A stretch of DNA of 12,162 bases, taken from positions 1 through 12,162 of the forward strand of contig JAHQWS010000001.1 of the NCBI GenBank assembly GCA_029856295.1, in the 5' to 3' direction. Below are positions 1 through 6,372 of the stretch, in pieces (positions within the stretch are counted from its first letter, which is position 1; each line of letters starts with the position of its first letter). Made by a program: the position numbers and the translations under genes. The stretch comes from Promethearchaeia archaeon. Lineage in GTDB: Archaea > Asgardarchaeota > Lokiarchaeia > Sigyniarchaeales > SOKP01. The notes under the pieces are model-generated. The model made no database searches and was not told the DNA's origin. It saw only the letters and a list, made by a program, of their open reading frames with translations.

Positions 1-172
1 GGTTAATATAGTGTATGTTACAGGTTTTTAGAGTGCCAATACCAGAAACCACAATACCATTCTGAATATCATTTTCATCTATAGCTTTTATTATAGTTTC
101 TAAAAGCATTTCACCAGGCTCAATCCCAAGGTTAATAATTTCAATTTCTCCTTTACCTTTTATAATATTCAT
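1..172 (-). CDS. PPC/DUF296 domain protein, N-terminal part (cut by window edge)
   Basis: The frame opens with an ATG at 172 and runs off the left edge after 57 codons. The visible protein begins MNIIKGKGEIEIINLGIEPG and continues with a GEMLLETI helix, then IVVSGIGTL. The pattern 'EPGE-x-LLE ... GIVVSGIGTL' is the typical first half of the PPC/DUF296 fold (plants and prokaryotes conserved), a small trimeric domain found free-standing in bacteria and archaea and next to AT-hooks in plants. Its biochemical role in prokaryotes is not settled. The start lies 23 nt after the RraA-family stop, preceded by a good Shine-Dalgarno site (GGGGATGAT), so it is probably the third gene of the transporter/aldolase operon. 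The family call rests on half a domain, but the motif is distinctive. No AT-hook can be assessed because the rest is missing. Confidence 0.75.
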   Translation of the reverse strand, partial: MNIIKGKGEIEIINLGIEPGEMLLETIIKAIDENDIQNGIVVSGIGTLKTCNIHYIN

Positions 173-178
173 ATTTAA

Positions 179-187
179 ATCATCCCC
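179..187 (-). promoter_or_regulatory. Shine-Dalgarno site for the PPC/DUF296 gene
   Basis: On the minus strand the 23-nt gap reads GGGGATGAT six bases before the ATG at 172. It matches the archaeal anti-SD target (GGTGAT core) closely and decides this start. An earlier ATG lies inside the site itself but is followed by ATT TAA, so it cannot be the start. Confidence 0.6.
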
Positions 188-195
188 AATATTCG

Positions 196-891
196 TTAAA
201 CTGTATCATCGGGTTCCATATTTAAACCTTTATATATAGAACCCCTACTTTTTTTATCGCGCTCATGTTCTTCATGAGCATAATGGGCTACCTTAAGAGC
301 AATTTTTTGAGGAACAACAATAACACCGTCGTTGTTTGCAATAATCATATCTCCCGGATGTACAGTAACTCCTCCTACAGATACGGGAATATCAGAAGTA
401 TCATACCGCAGTCGTCCTTGAACCATCGTCTGACTAATTATTGCAGACCAATATGGAACCTTCTGAATAATAATTTCATCGGTATCACGAACGCCCCCAT
501 TAGAAACATAACCACGCACACCTAAACGGATACCTACTAGCGAATTTTCAGAACCCATGAGACCGACATTTACTCCACTTTGGTCAATGACAATGAAATC
601 GCCATCCTCAATTGTCCCCATCCATTTATAATGGCAAACTTTTCGATAATATTTTCTTGCCCATCTCATATAGTTATCAGGTTCAATATAAGGAATTTCT
701 CCTTCGAATGGCAAATAGCGAACAGTTTTCGCAATTCCAAAAGCCCTGATGGGAGGAGGATTTACGGGTCTTATATTCGGATTCATAGAACCAAAATTAT
801 GGAGCATCAAAGTATCCATCCCATCTCGCACGTCAGCAACTCTTAGGTCTTTATAAGCATCCAATAGATGCTTTCTTTTTTCCTTATCCAT
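196..891 (-). CDS. RraA / HMG-CHA aldolase family protein
   Basis: The protein has 231 aa, close to the family's length with a slightly long N-terminal half. Visible features in order are: an N-terminal segment typical of the fold (VADVRDGMDTLMLHNFG, about 18-34); RAFGIAKTVRY (49-59), equivalent to the usual G-x-A-x-T-V strand; GSENSLVGIRLGVRG (113-127); NGGVRDTDEI (131-140) with the paired Arg135-Asp136; and VHPGD followed by NNDGVIVVP. In class II pyruvate aldolases of this fold (4-hydroxy-4-methyl-2-oxoglutarate/4-carboxy-4-hydroxy-2-oxoadipate aldolase), the Arg-Asp pair binds pyruvate and the divalent metal. Its retention argues for an enzyme rather than an RNase E regulator. Such proteins are often misnamed dimethylmenaquinone methyltransferase. 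The gene starts 36 nt after the transporter stop, with an AAGGTAA site before the ATG, and is followed after 23 nt by the PPC gene, so co-transcription is likely. The actual substrate is unknown. Confidence 0.85.
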   Translation of the reverse strand: MDKEKRKHLLDAYKDLRVADVRDGMDTLMLHNFGSMNPNIRPVNPPPIRAFGIAKTVRYLPFEGEIPYIEPDNYMRWARKYYRKVCHYKWMGTIEDGDFIVIDQSGVNVGLMGSENSLVGIRLGVRGYVSNGGVRDTDEIIIQKVPYWSAIISQTMVQGRLRYDTSDIPVSVGGVTVHPGDMIIANNDGVIVVPQKIALKVAHYAHEEHERDKKSRGSIYKGLNMEPDDTV

Positions 892-927
892 TACTTTTTA
901 CCTTATTTATTTATATTTTCGAATAAA

Positions 928-2328
928 TTACATATTTAACTCTTTTAACTTCTTAGCATTAAATTCAATCATTTCTGGTGTAATTCTATAAAGTCTCCAG
1001 AAAATAAAAATTCCTGTCAATATAATAATCATAGGAAAAATAGACATTTGTATTCGGAGTCCCATTAATTCATTAGGGTCGGTTGATCCTGAATGATACC
1101 CAAAAAGAATAGCAACGATTAAAAATATAATAGAGCGAATAGCGATACCTATACGTGCAAAGAACATCCAAATACCATTGTAAAGCCCTTCTTGCCTTTT
1201 ACCCGTTTCTAAAGCCGCATTATCCACCACAGAAGAAAAGAGCGGCATGAGCATGCTAATGATAGCTCCATCAACGAGTCCAGAAAGAGTAAAAACGAGA
1301 ATGACTAAAAACAATCCTTCAGGTCCAACAGGTACAAACAAAAAAGGAATGCCCATAAAAGCCAAGCAGCAGGCTCCTATTAAGGTTACTCTTTTAATTC
1401 CTATTTTAAATGAAAGCTTATACCATATACCTGCACTAGCTATTACAGCAATAACATAGAAAAATACGATAAATTCTCCCATTTTAGATAATTGTAGAAT
1501 ATCTTGAACAAAGAATGGAACAGACGCCATAACTAAATTCATGGTTGAAGAATATGCGAGAAACAATACGATATATCCAACAAAATTTTTGTCTTTTAAA
1601 GCTATTCTCAGTCCTTTAAAGAAGGGCTCTTGTTCCATCAAATCAAGGCGTGAACGACGTTCTCTCATTTCTTGATCTTCACGCACTCCGGGTATCATTA
1701 ATATTATGAAAAAGAAACTAACAAGAGCCACAATGATAGCTTGCACTCTCCAACCCTCCTCAGGACCGAGAATCTCGACGGTCAATACAGGTATTAAAAC
1801 ACCAAGCATAACTCCGATTGTTTCAAGTACGGTGGTAATAGCACCTCCAATTTTCCTGTCTTTAGGATCTCGAAATTTATCAGGAAAAAGTCCTACTCTG
1901 TTGATGTCATAAAGAGAGAAAACCATATCATTTATACACATAAATATTAAAAACCATAAAAATACTCCAAATTGTCCTATTTCTTCGACGGAAGGAGGCA
2001 TATATATAAAAATAACAATAAAACACCAAGGAATACCACCTAAAATAATAAAAGGGAATCTTTTACCCAATGATTTTGTAAACCGAGTAGATTTATCGCA
2101 AAGATATCCTAATAGCGGATCATTAAACATATTAAAAAAAGTATAAAAAACCATTGCAAGGACATATAACGCTATATCTAACCCTACAACGCCTAAATAG
2201 AAAAAAGTTAATTGCTGTTTATATATTTGAGACATCATTAATCCAACCAGATTTCCGAGCTGAAATGAGGTTATAATTTTCTTTGGATATCTCTTTAAGG
2301 TGGTTTCCTCCCCCGTTCCTAACACCAT
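928..2328 (-). CDS. GPH-type (MelB-like) sugar:cation symporter, MFS superfamily
   Basis: The protein is a 466-aa polytopic membrane protein with about twelve hydrophobic segments and a cytoplasmic-looking charged loop in the middle (REDQEMRERRSRLDLMEQEP). The first half carries the glycoside-pentoside-hexuronide signature: FNDPLLGYLCDKS, with Asn69, Asp70, Pro71 and Asp78, followed by LGKRFPFIILGGIPW. In MelB the acidic residues of this region take part in Na+/H+-coupled sugar uptake, so import of a sugar, sugar acid or glycoside is expected here; the substrate cannot be read from sequence. The N-terminus (TTLKRYPKKIITSFQLGNLVG) leads directly into the first membrane helix, which supports the start at 2328. 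It is the first gene of a minus-strand operon with the RraA-family and PPC genes. A TATA-like box lies about 50 nt upstream. Confidence 0.85.
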   Translation of the reverse strand: MVLGTGEETTLKRYPKKIITSFQLGNLVGLMMSQIYKQQLTFFYLGVVGLDIALYVLAMVFYTFFNMFNDPLLGYLCDKSTRFTKSLGKRFPFIILGGIPWCFIVIFIYMPPSVEEIGQFGVFLWFLIFMCINDMVFSLYDINRVGLFPDKFRDPKDRKIGGAITTVLETIGVMLGVLIPVLTVEILGPEEGWRVQAIIVALVSFFFIILMIPGVREDQEMRERRSRLDLMEQEPFFKGLRIALKDKNFVGYIVLFLAYSSTMNLVMASVPFFVQDILQLSKMGEFIVFFYVIAVIASAGIWYKLSFKIGIKRVTLIGACCLAFMGIPFLFVPVGPEGLFLVILVFTLSGLVDGAIISMLMPLFSSVVDNAALETGKRQEGLYNGIWMFFARIGIAIRSIIFLIVAILFGYHSGSTDPNELMGLRIQMSIFPMIIILTGIFIFWRLYRITPEMIEFNAKKLKELNM

Positions 2329-2372
2329 TTTAATGTTCTTCTTGATTTTTAAATTAAAATTCTATAAAAATT

Positions 2373-2383
2373 AATATATATAA
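2373..2383 (-). promoter_or_regulatory. Putative TATA box for the symporter operon
   Basis: Read on the minus strand, the region holds TTATATATATT, an archaeal TATA-like element centred about 50 nt upstream of the symporter ATG. This would place transcription start near 2352 and leave a short leader. The whole intergenic stretch (2329-2469) is very A/T-rich, so chance occurrence is possible. Confidence 0.35.
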
Positions 2384-2408
2384 TTAATTATGTTTATTTT
2401 AAATGAAA

Positions 2409-2421
2409 TTTAAATTTATAC
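2409..2421 (+). promoter_or_regulatory. Putative TATA box upstream of the DUF599-like fragment
   Basis: TTTAAATTTATAC lies about 50 nt before the ATG at 2470, a spacing suited to an archaeal TATA box with start of transcription near 2440. The evidence is weak because of the A/T-rich background. Confidence 0.25.
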
Positions 2422-2469
2422 AAGAAAAATTGACAGAATTGGTATTATTTTAAAGGAAATTATATTAAA

Positions 2470-2763
2470 ATGGGTAAACGAAAAATAAAAAAATACAAAA
2501 AAATAGGTTGTAAAATGGTAACGTTTCAATTAGATGAATTGAGCTTTTTTGTTTTCATAATTTGTTTTTTATTATATTTTACATTATTATATTCCGGTTA
2601 TACAAAGAAAACTCCTTCAAAATTTACCATTTTCAATGAAATTTATAGAAACTGGGTTAAAGATCGTATAGACGACCAATCCCCCTTGGTTGGAGTGCAA
2701 GCACTTAGAAACTTTATAATGGGAAACTCTACATTCGTATCTTCCACGGTTTTTGTGCCATAA
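2470..2763 (+). pseudogene. DUF599-like membrane protein, N-terminal half only (3'-truncated)
   Basis: The open frame of 97 codons encodes one clear membrane segment (about 25-42, FFVFIICFLLYFTLLYSG) followed by NEIYRNWVKDRI (56-67) and VQALRNFIMGNSTFVSSTVF (76-95). The second block resembles the DUF599 (PF04654) signature 'VQ-x-L/I-RN-x-IM...ASTA', which normally enters a second membrane helix and is followed by about 100 more residues. Here the protein ends two residues after the block (VP, then stop). The last ~110 nt overlap, tail to tail, a DUF3795 fragment on the other strand that is broken at the same place. I therefore treat it as a remnant left by a deletion. The ATG at 2515, with AGGT six bases upstream and removing a lysine-rich leader, is an equally good original start. 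An intact short protein cannot be excluded. Confidence 0.55.
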
Positions 2764-2888
2764 GCTTTGTAAATTGGGAGTAATTCTTGTTTAAATTCTT
2801 TATCATCATCCCTATGAGCAACATAAACCCTACAAACGCCACAATACAAGCCACATGGGGATAAAAGCTCTTTTTTAACTAAAACCAT
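2643..2888 (-). pseudogene. DUF3795 domain protein, N-terminal half only (3'-truncated)
   Basis: The 81-codon frame begins MVLVKKELLSPCGLYCGVCR, the diagnostic DUF3795 opening with Cys12, Cys16 and Cys19. It continues HRDDDKEFKQELLPIYKAYGTKTVED, typical up to about residue 52. DUF3795 proteins normally go on with further cysteine clusters ('C-x-G-C ... C-x-x-C ... EFPC') thought to bind metal. None is present: from residue 53 the frame (TNVEFPIIKFLSACTP...) is simply the antisense of the DUF599-like gene. The family-like part therefore stops at about 2739, where the convergent gene's family-like part also ends. The start is sound, with AAGGAAAAC a few bases before the ATG. Half of the cysteine ligands are gone, so function is doubtful. 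Confidence 0.65.
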
Positions 2889-2984
2889 TTTAGTTTTCCT
2901 TAATAATATAATTTCTGATAATTAAAGTATAAATTACGATTTAAATTGATCAAATATGGGATTAAATAAAATTTTCAAGACCAA

Positions 2985-3623
2985 TTAAATTTTCCGAAGA
3001 ATATACATATTAGCAAACTTTCCTTTAAAAAGCTCGATTGAAATGTTATCCAGTTTAAGAAATTCTCTTGGATCTACATAATCAATAGTAAATCCATATT
3101 TTTTCTCATCTTGCTCAATGCTCTTTTTATTCCATTCTATAACACTAACAATTCCACTAGTTTTAATAACTCTTAGAGATTCATTAAGAGCAACCTCTCT
3201 TTTTTTAATGTGCTGAAGCGTATCATACATAAAGATACCATCAAAAGAATTATCCGGAAAAGGCAAATCTTGAGCATCAAAATGTTGATACTTTATCTTA
3301 TGTTCTACACCGACATTTTTTGCAGATTCTCTCCAATCAAATTCATATCCCCTGTGATTTTGTTCTTGATGATTGCCATGGTGCTCTCCACCATGATTTT
3401 CATGGTGTTCACATTCATCTCTTTCGGGATCAACTTCTGGCTCACCTGTTAAAACATTAAAACCATTTATTGCCAGAAGAATTGCCATTGCTCCAAAACC
3501 CGTACCGATATCCAAGATCTTAGAATTTTTATTTAAATTAAGTTTTTTAATTGTCTCATCAATAAAATCAGCATCTTTAGTAAAATCCTCATGAATAACT
3601 TTCTTAAATTTTTCTAAGCTCAA
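2985..3623 (-). CDS. Class I SAM-dependent methyltransferase with a His-rich insert
   Basis: The protein has 212 aa. Motif I is ILDIGTGFGAMAILLA (36-51), the glycine-rich SAM-binding loop after strand 1. Strand 2 ends at GEPE (60-63), where the acidic residue normally contacts the ribose. FDAQDLPFPDNSFDGIFMYDTLQHI covers the motif II/III region (an 'LPFPDNSFD' typical of Methyltransf_11-like enzymes), followed by LNESLRVIKTSGIVSVIEW for strand 5. Between strand 2 and the next helix sits an unusual hydrophilic insert, about residues 65-95, containing seven histidines (73, 74, 77, 81, 82, 85, 90) and Cys71 among Glu, Asn and Gly residues. This is the kind of stretch that binds Ni2+, Zn2+ or Cu2+. 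The substrate is unknown. It lies 96 nt before the DUF3795 start and 102 nt after the PhlG-like gene, on the same strand, so linkage in one operon is possible but not clear. Confidence 0.85.
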   Translation of the reverse strand: MSLEKFKKVIHEDFTKDADFIDETIKKLNLNKNSKILDIGTGFGAMAILLAINGFNVLTGEPEVDPERDECEHHENHGGEHHGNHQEQNHRGYEFDWRESAKNVGVEHKIKYQHFDAQDLPFPDNSFDGIFMYDTLQHIKKREVALNESLRVIKTSGIVSVIEWNKKSIEQDEKKYGFTIDYVDPREFLKLDNISIELFKGKFANMYILRKI

Positions 3624-3725
3624 AATATCTCACCTTATAACAAAGTGCCTTTTAAAATTCAAAAATGTTTTACATATAAAATATAAATTGGTTTCATTTT
3701 CATTAATTACACTCGATAACTAATA

Positions 3726-4271
3726 TTATCTAGTATTGTATAGTTTTGGTAAAAAATTGGCAAATTCACTGATCTCTTCTAAATTATGTTTACGTAGAGC
3801 TTCAATAAACGGTTTTGGAACTTTTGCAGGTAATCGAAATGTAGTACGTAATTTTGTTCCATTTTCGATTGATTCATATTCATGCAAAAGCCAGGTCATT
3901 GGCTTATCTTCGCGATCAAGGGTACTCCCCACTAGAGCATAGCTATACTCTATTGGTATTGGTGATGAGCTAGGATCTTCCCACCGAATTCGCAACATAG
4001 TGGGGAGTCCTATATTTTCAACAACACGTTGAATGGCTCCAACATGACCTTTTTTAGGAGAAACTTCCCACTCAAAGGATTTATGATCTTCTGGGTGCCA
4101 TAATTTATAACGATCGCTTGAATCAATATTATCCCACCACCAATCAATCATTTCCGGTGTAACTCCTGGAAGTTCGTGATCAACCACTAAATCTATAGTT
4201 CTACCCTTCGAACTTTTAAGAATTTGTTCCATTATTTTATTTGATTCAAATTCTTTAGCATTTTTAGACAC
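3726..4271 (-). CDS. DAPG-hydrolase (PhlG)-like SRPBCC-fold protein
   Basis: The protein has 181 aa and no signal peptide. It carries HELPGVTPEMIDWWW (32-46), then YKLWHPEDHKSFEW (55-68), then GHVGAIQRVVENIG (75-88), and a later TTFRLPAKVPK strand and helix. The 'GVTPEMIDWWW...YKLWHP-x-DH' pattern is characteristic of the DAPG/phloretin hydrolase domain (PhlG family). That domain is a helix-grip (Bet v 1/START-like) fold that cleaves a carbon-carbon bond in acylated phloroglucinols using a metal held by His and Glu residues; His59 and His63 are candidate ligands here. The protein is shorter than bacterial PhlG (near 290 aa), so it is the core domain only. Ring or beta-diketone substrates are a reasonable guess, not a demonstration. 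The gene follows the NUDIX gene by 59 nt on the same strand and may be co-transcribed with it. Confidence 0.7.
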   Translation of the reverse strand: MSKNAKEFESNKIMEQILKSSKGRTIDLVVDHELPGVTPEMIDWWWDNIDSSDRYKLWHPEDHKSFEWEVSPKKGHVGAIQRVVENIGLPTMLRIRWEDPSSSPIPIEYSYALVGSTLDREDKPMTWLLHEYESIENGTKLRTTFRLPAKVPKPFIEALRKHNLEEISEFANFLPKLYNTR

Positions 4272-4330
4272 GTTCTTAAAATCTCCTTATCTTTAATTTT
4301 AAAATTAGTAGTGAATACTAGTAAAAAAAA

Positions 4331-4801
4331 TTAATCATAGCCAATTTTTAACCGCTTCAATAGTTCTACTAGAGATTCCGTTAATTTATAGTTCTTAAGC
4401 TCATTGAATGGCACAAATTTGGCATCTAGAGCATCATCGGCAGCGTTAGGTGGCTGATTAGGATCGCCTTCTATTTGTTCGACGAAATAATTGATCAAAA
4501 CGTAATGATATTCGATTTTTCCATCGTCGTCATACATAATTTTATTGATAATCCCTGCTAATTTGGAAATTTTGGTTTTAAACCCTGTTTCTTCATGCGC
4601 CTCTCTGACTGCCGCATGTTCAACTCTTTCTCCGAGATCTAAATGTCCCCCTGGAATGCTCCAATACCCCGCATCAGGATTATATTTTCTTTTTACTAAG
4701 AGTAATTGATCCTCTCTTACCATCATTACGCCAACTCCGATGTGGGGTCTCACAGGATAATGACGAGTATCATAAACAGTTAATTTTTCTTTATCTACCA
4801 T
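4331..4801 (-). CDS. NUDIX hydrolase (MutT / ADP-ribose pyrophosphatase-like)
   Basis: The 156-aa protein has a complete Nudix box at residues 52-74 (G-x5-E-x7-REAHEETGF) with all catalytic positions intact: Gly52, Glu58, Arg66, Glu67, Glu70 and Glu71. It is preceded by the expected strand RPHIGVGVMMV (18-28), LLLVKRK and WSIPGGH. Such enzymes hydrolyse nucleoside diphosphates linked to another moiety (for example ADP-ribose, dNTPs, NDP-sugars or dinucleotides), using Mg2+ bound by the REUxEE glutamates. The substrate is not determined by the visible sequence. The length is ordinary for a single-domain member. The start at 4801 is followed by VDKEKLTVYDTRHYP and preceded by GAGAAAT as a weak ribosome site. 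It diverges from the unknown-family gene at 5064 across a 262-nt gap and is the first of the minus-strand genes down to 2985. Confidence 0.92.
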   Translation of the reverse strand: MVDKEKLTVYDTRHYPVRPHIGVGVMMVREDQLLLVKRKYNPDAGYWSIPGGHLDLGERVEHAAVREAHEETGFKTKISKLAGIINKIMYDDDGKIEYHYVLINYFVEQIEGDPNQPPNAADDALDAKFVPFNELKNYKLTESLVELLKRLKIGYD

Positions 4802-4901
4802 GATTTCTCATTATAAAATACAAATATAATAAAAAGAAAAATAGATTTTATTATAAAATTTCTTGTATTGTCTCAATGCACTTAACATTTTTTTTTTCTA
4901 A

Positions 4902-4982
4902 TTTGAAGGATATGAATATTCAATGGATATTTATGCTTCATTAAATGATGCTAGGAAAATGCAACAACTAGATCCCAAATAG
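4902..4982 (+). other. Possible gene remnant or micro-ORF in the intergenic region
   Basis: In the 262-nt gap between the NUDIX gene and the next gene, one frame stays open from 4902 to a TAG at 4980-4982. It reads FEGYEYSMDIYASLNDARKM and ends QQLDPK, with an internal ATG at 4923 giving a 19-aa product. The amino acid composition looks protein-like rather than like translated A/T-rich spacer, so it may be the tail of a decayed gene. I do not recognise a family, there is no convincing ribosome site, and chance is quite possible. Confidence 0.15.
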
Positions 4983-4989
4983 TTATAAA

Positions 4990-5052
4990 CAATTAAATTA
5001 AGAAATGATTTATAGCTAATAGTATAATCTTTTAAAATTACGATATTCTATT
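4990..5052 (+). promoter_or_regulatory. Upstream region of the first paralogue, with elements shared with the second
   Basis: CAATTAAATTAA (4990-5001), ATCTTTTAAAA (5027-5037) and CGATATTCTATT (5041-5052) all recur upstream of the paralogue at 7558, though in a different order and spacing. TTTTAAAA is a plausible archaeal TATA box; at about 25 nt to the start of transcription it would give a very short leader before the ATG at 5064. CGATATTC(T/C)ATT lies 11 nt before this ATG and 9 nt before the other. Confidence 0.35.
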
Positions 5053-5058
5053 GAGGAA
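5053..5058 (+). promoter_or_regulatory. Shine-Dalgarno site for the first paralogue
   Basis: GAGGAA ends five nucleotides before the ATG at 5064 and supports that start. The second paralogue lacks an equally good site at the same place, having only AAGTGAT touching its ATG. Confidence 0.5.
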
Positions 5059-5063
5059 TTATC

Positions 5064-6365
5064 ATGTTAGGTGATATAAGCGACGAAAAAGCTAATGAAC
5101 TAATCGCGCTGTTTTCTAAAAGTGTTCGGGGTAATTTATTATCTCGTGATGTAGTAGAAAGTAGAATTTTCCCAGTTACCCATTACATTCACGTTGCTTG
5201 TTATATTTTATATGATCAATCTTATCAATATAATGCTTTAAAAGAAATTGCGAGTAAGATATCGCCGGAAGAGATTGCTAGAAGGTCAAAGACCTTAGGG
5301 ACCCCTCTAAACCAGTTAGTCTTTTATTCTATAGCCATGTTATATTTGCACGGACGAGCACAAGTTATTAATGATAACTTGTTTGAAAAAAGGTCGGATC
5401 CTAGTATTATTATTGAGCCTGAAACAAAGAAAAAGGAAACAAAATTCATTCTTGATTTTTGGAGAAGATTATCACCTAATTATCTTAATGAGGGTACAAT
5501 GACAGTGGAAAACAAGAAACTTACGTTCCTTTCCGATAATAGTATTAATACTTTAAAAGATCACATGATTCCTATAAATAGTAATAAAGATATCATTAGA
5601 AAATTAAAACAGACAATAGCTCAATTAACAATTTTTAATTACACCTTTAAAGCTGATTGTCGAATAGGCATATCGGAACACGGCCCATATTATTCCGAAG
5701 GAAATCATGATCCTTTAATATTCAAGGAGTTTCAATTGCCCCATCCTGACAAAACAAATTTTGGAATAGACACTTCTGGATTTCTACCGCAAAAAATCAC
5801 TAATCCTCCTCCGATTCCAAATGTGATATTTGGGGTGACTTTGAAAAATATGAAAAAAATAGATTTTAACGATTGGGGGACGTTTTTTGCCGATCCTATT
5901 GATTTTTCTTCAAACATAACATCAATAGGGATCTGGACAAAAGAACTAGTACATCCAAAAGATCTCCGTTATCCTGATAAGTTGGGATCAATAGAACCCT
6001 TAAAAGTAGGTATATTGGATGAACTGAGCGAGTTTGCCAAAAATGCCACGAAGGAATTATATTTAGAATATTCAAGATGGGACCTTATTAAAAAACTAAT
6101 GCTCGGAGTGGGCCTTTATGCCAATAGTGCTTTGGCATTGTGTGCTGGGGTTGCCGGATTAGAAAGTGATTTCAACTGGACATGGGCTATTGATTATGCC
6201 GAAGACAAACCGTTGAAAACTGATCTTCTTGATGGGGATAAAATTGCATTTTATATCGAAAAATTAAAAAGATGGAATGGCCTGCATATTTTCTTGAGAC
6301 GGATAATGAGAGGTATAAGAGAACGAAAGAACGACCCGTTTTATTATTATTTACAAGATGAATAA
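5064..6365 (+). CDS. Protein of unknown family, paralogue A
   Basis: I do not recognise the family of this 433-aa protein. It has no signal peptide and no clear membrane helix, although 345-366 (MLGVGLYANSALALCAGVAG) is fairly hydrophobic, so it is probably cytoplasmic. Blocks strongly kept in the copy at 7558 are: HYIH (40-43); CYILYDQSYQYN (46-57); KISPEEIARRSKTLG (65-79); LYLHGRA (93-99); EPETKKKETKFILDFW (118-133); LKQTIAQLTIFN (181-192); EHGPYY (205-210); PNVIFG (252-257); and DFNWTWAIDYAEDKPLK (369-385). The N-terminal third looks helical and the middle mixed alpha/beta. Invariant His, Glu and Asp residues in several blocks would suit an enzyme, but no known catalytic motif stands out. 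It converges with the CrtC-like gene, the two stop codons being separated by 7 nt. Start choice is supported by GAGGAA and by alignment with the paralogue (GDISDE at both N-termini). Confidence 0.85.
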   Translation: MLGDISDEKANELIALFSKSVRGNLLSRDVVESRIFPVTHYIHVACYILYDQSYQYNALKEIASKISPEEIARRSKTLGTPLNQLVFYSIAMLYLHGRAQVINDNLFEKRSDPSIIIEPETKKKETKFILDFWRRLSPNYLNEGTMTVENKKLTFLSDNSINTLKDHMIPINSNKDIIRKLKQTIAQLTIFNYTFKADCRIGISEHGPYYSEGNHDPLIFKEFQLPHPDKTNFGIDTSGFLPQKITNPPPIPNVIFGVTLKNMKKIDFNDWGTFFADPIDFSSNITSIGIWTKELVHPKDLRYPDKLGSIEPLKVGILDELSEFAKNATKELYLEYSRWDLIKKLMLGVGLYANSALALCAGVAGLESDFNWTWAIDYAEDKPLKTDLLDGDKIAFYIEKLKRWNGLHIFLRRIMRGIRERKNDPFYYYLQDE

Positions 6366-6372
6366 TAAAAAT

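Noticed and set aside
265..846. Two plus-strand open frames of 86 and 88 codons
   Set aside because: They are antisense to the RraA-family gene, which has clear family motifs across the same bases.
1247..1912. Two plus-strand open frames of about 70 codons
   Set aside because: They are antisense to the GPH symporter; the translations are low in complexity and lack any motif.
3360..3420. CAT/ATG-rich stretch that looks like a short tandem repeat
   Set aside because: It encodes the His-rich insert of the methyltransferase. The units are irregular in length and sequence, so it is codon usage rather than a true tandem repeat.
5732..5917. Minus-strand open frame of 61 codons
   Set aside because: It is antisense to paralogue A in a region well conserved in paralogue B, so the plus-strand frame is the real one.
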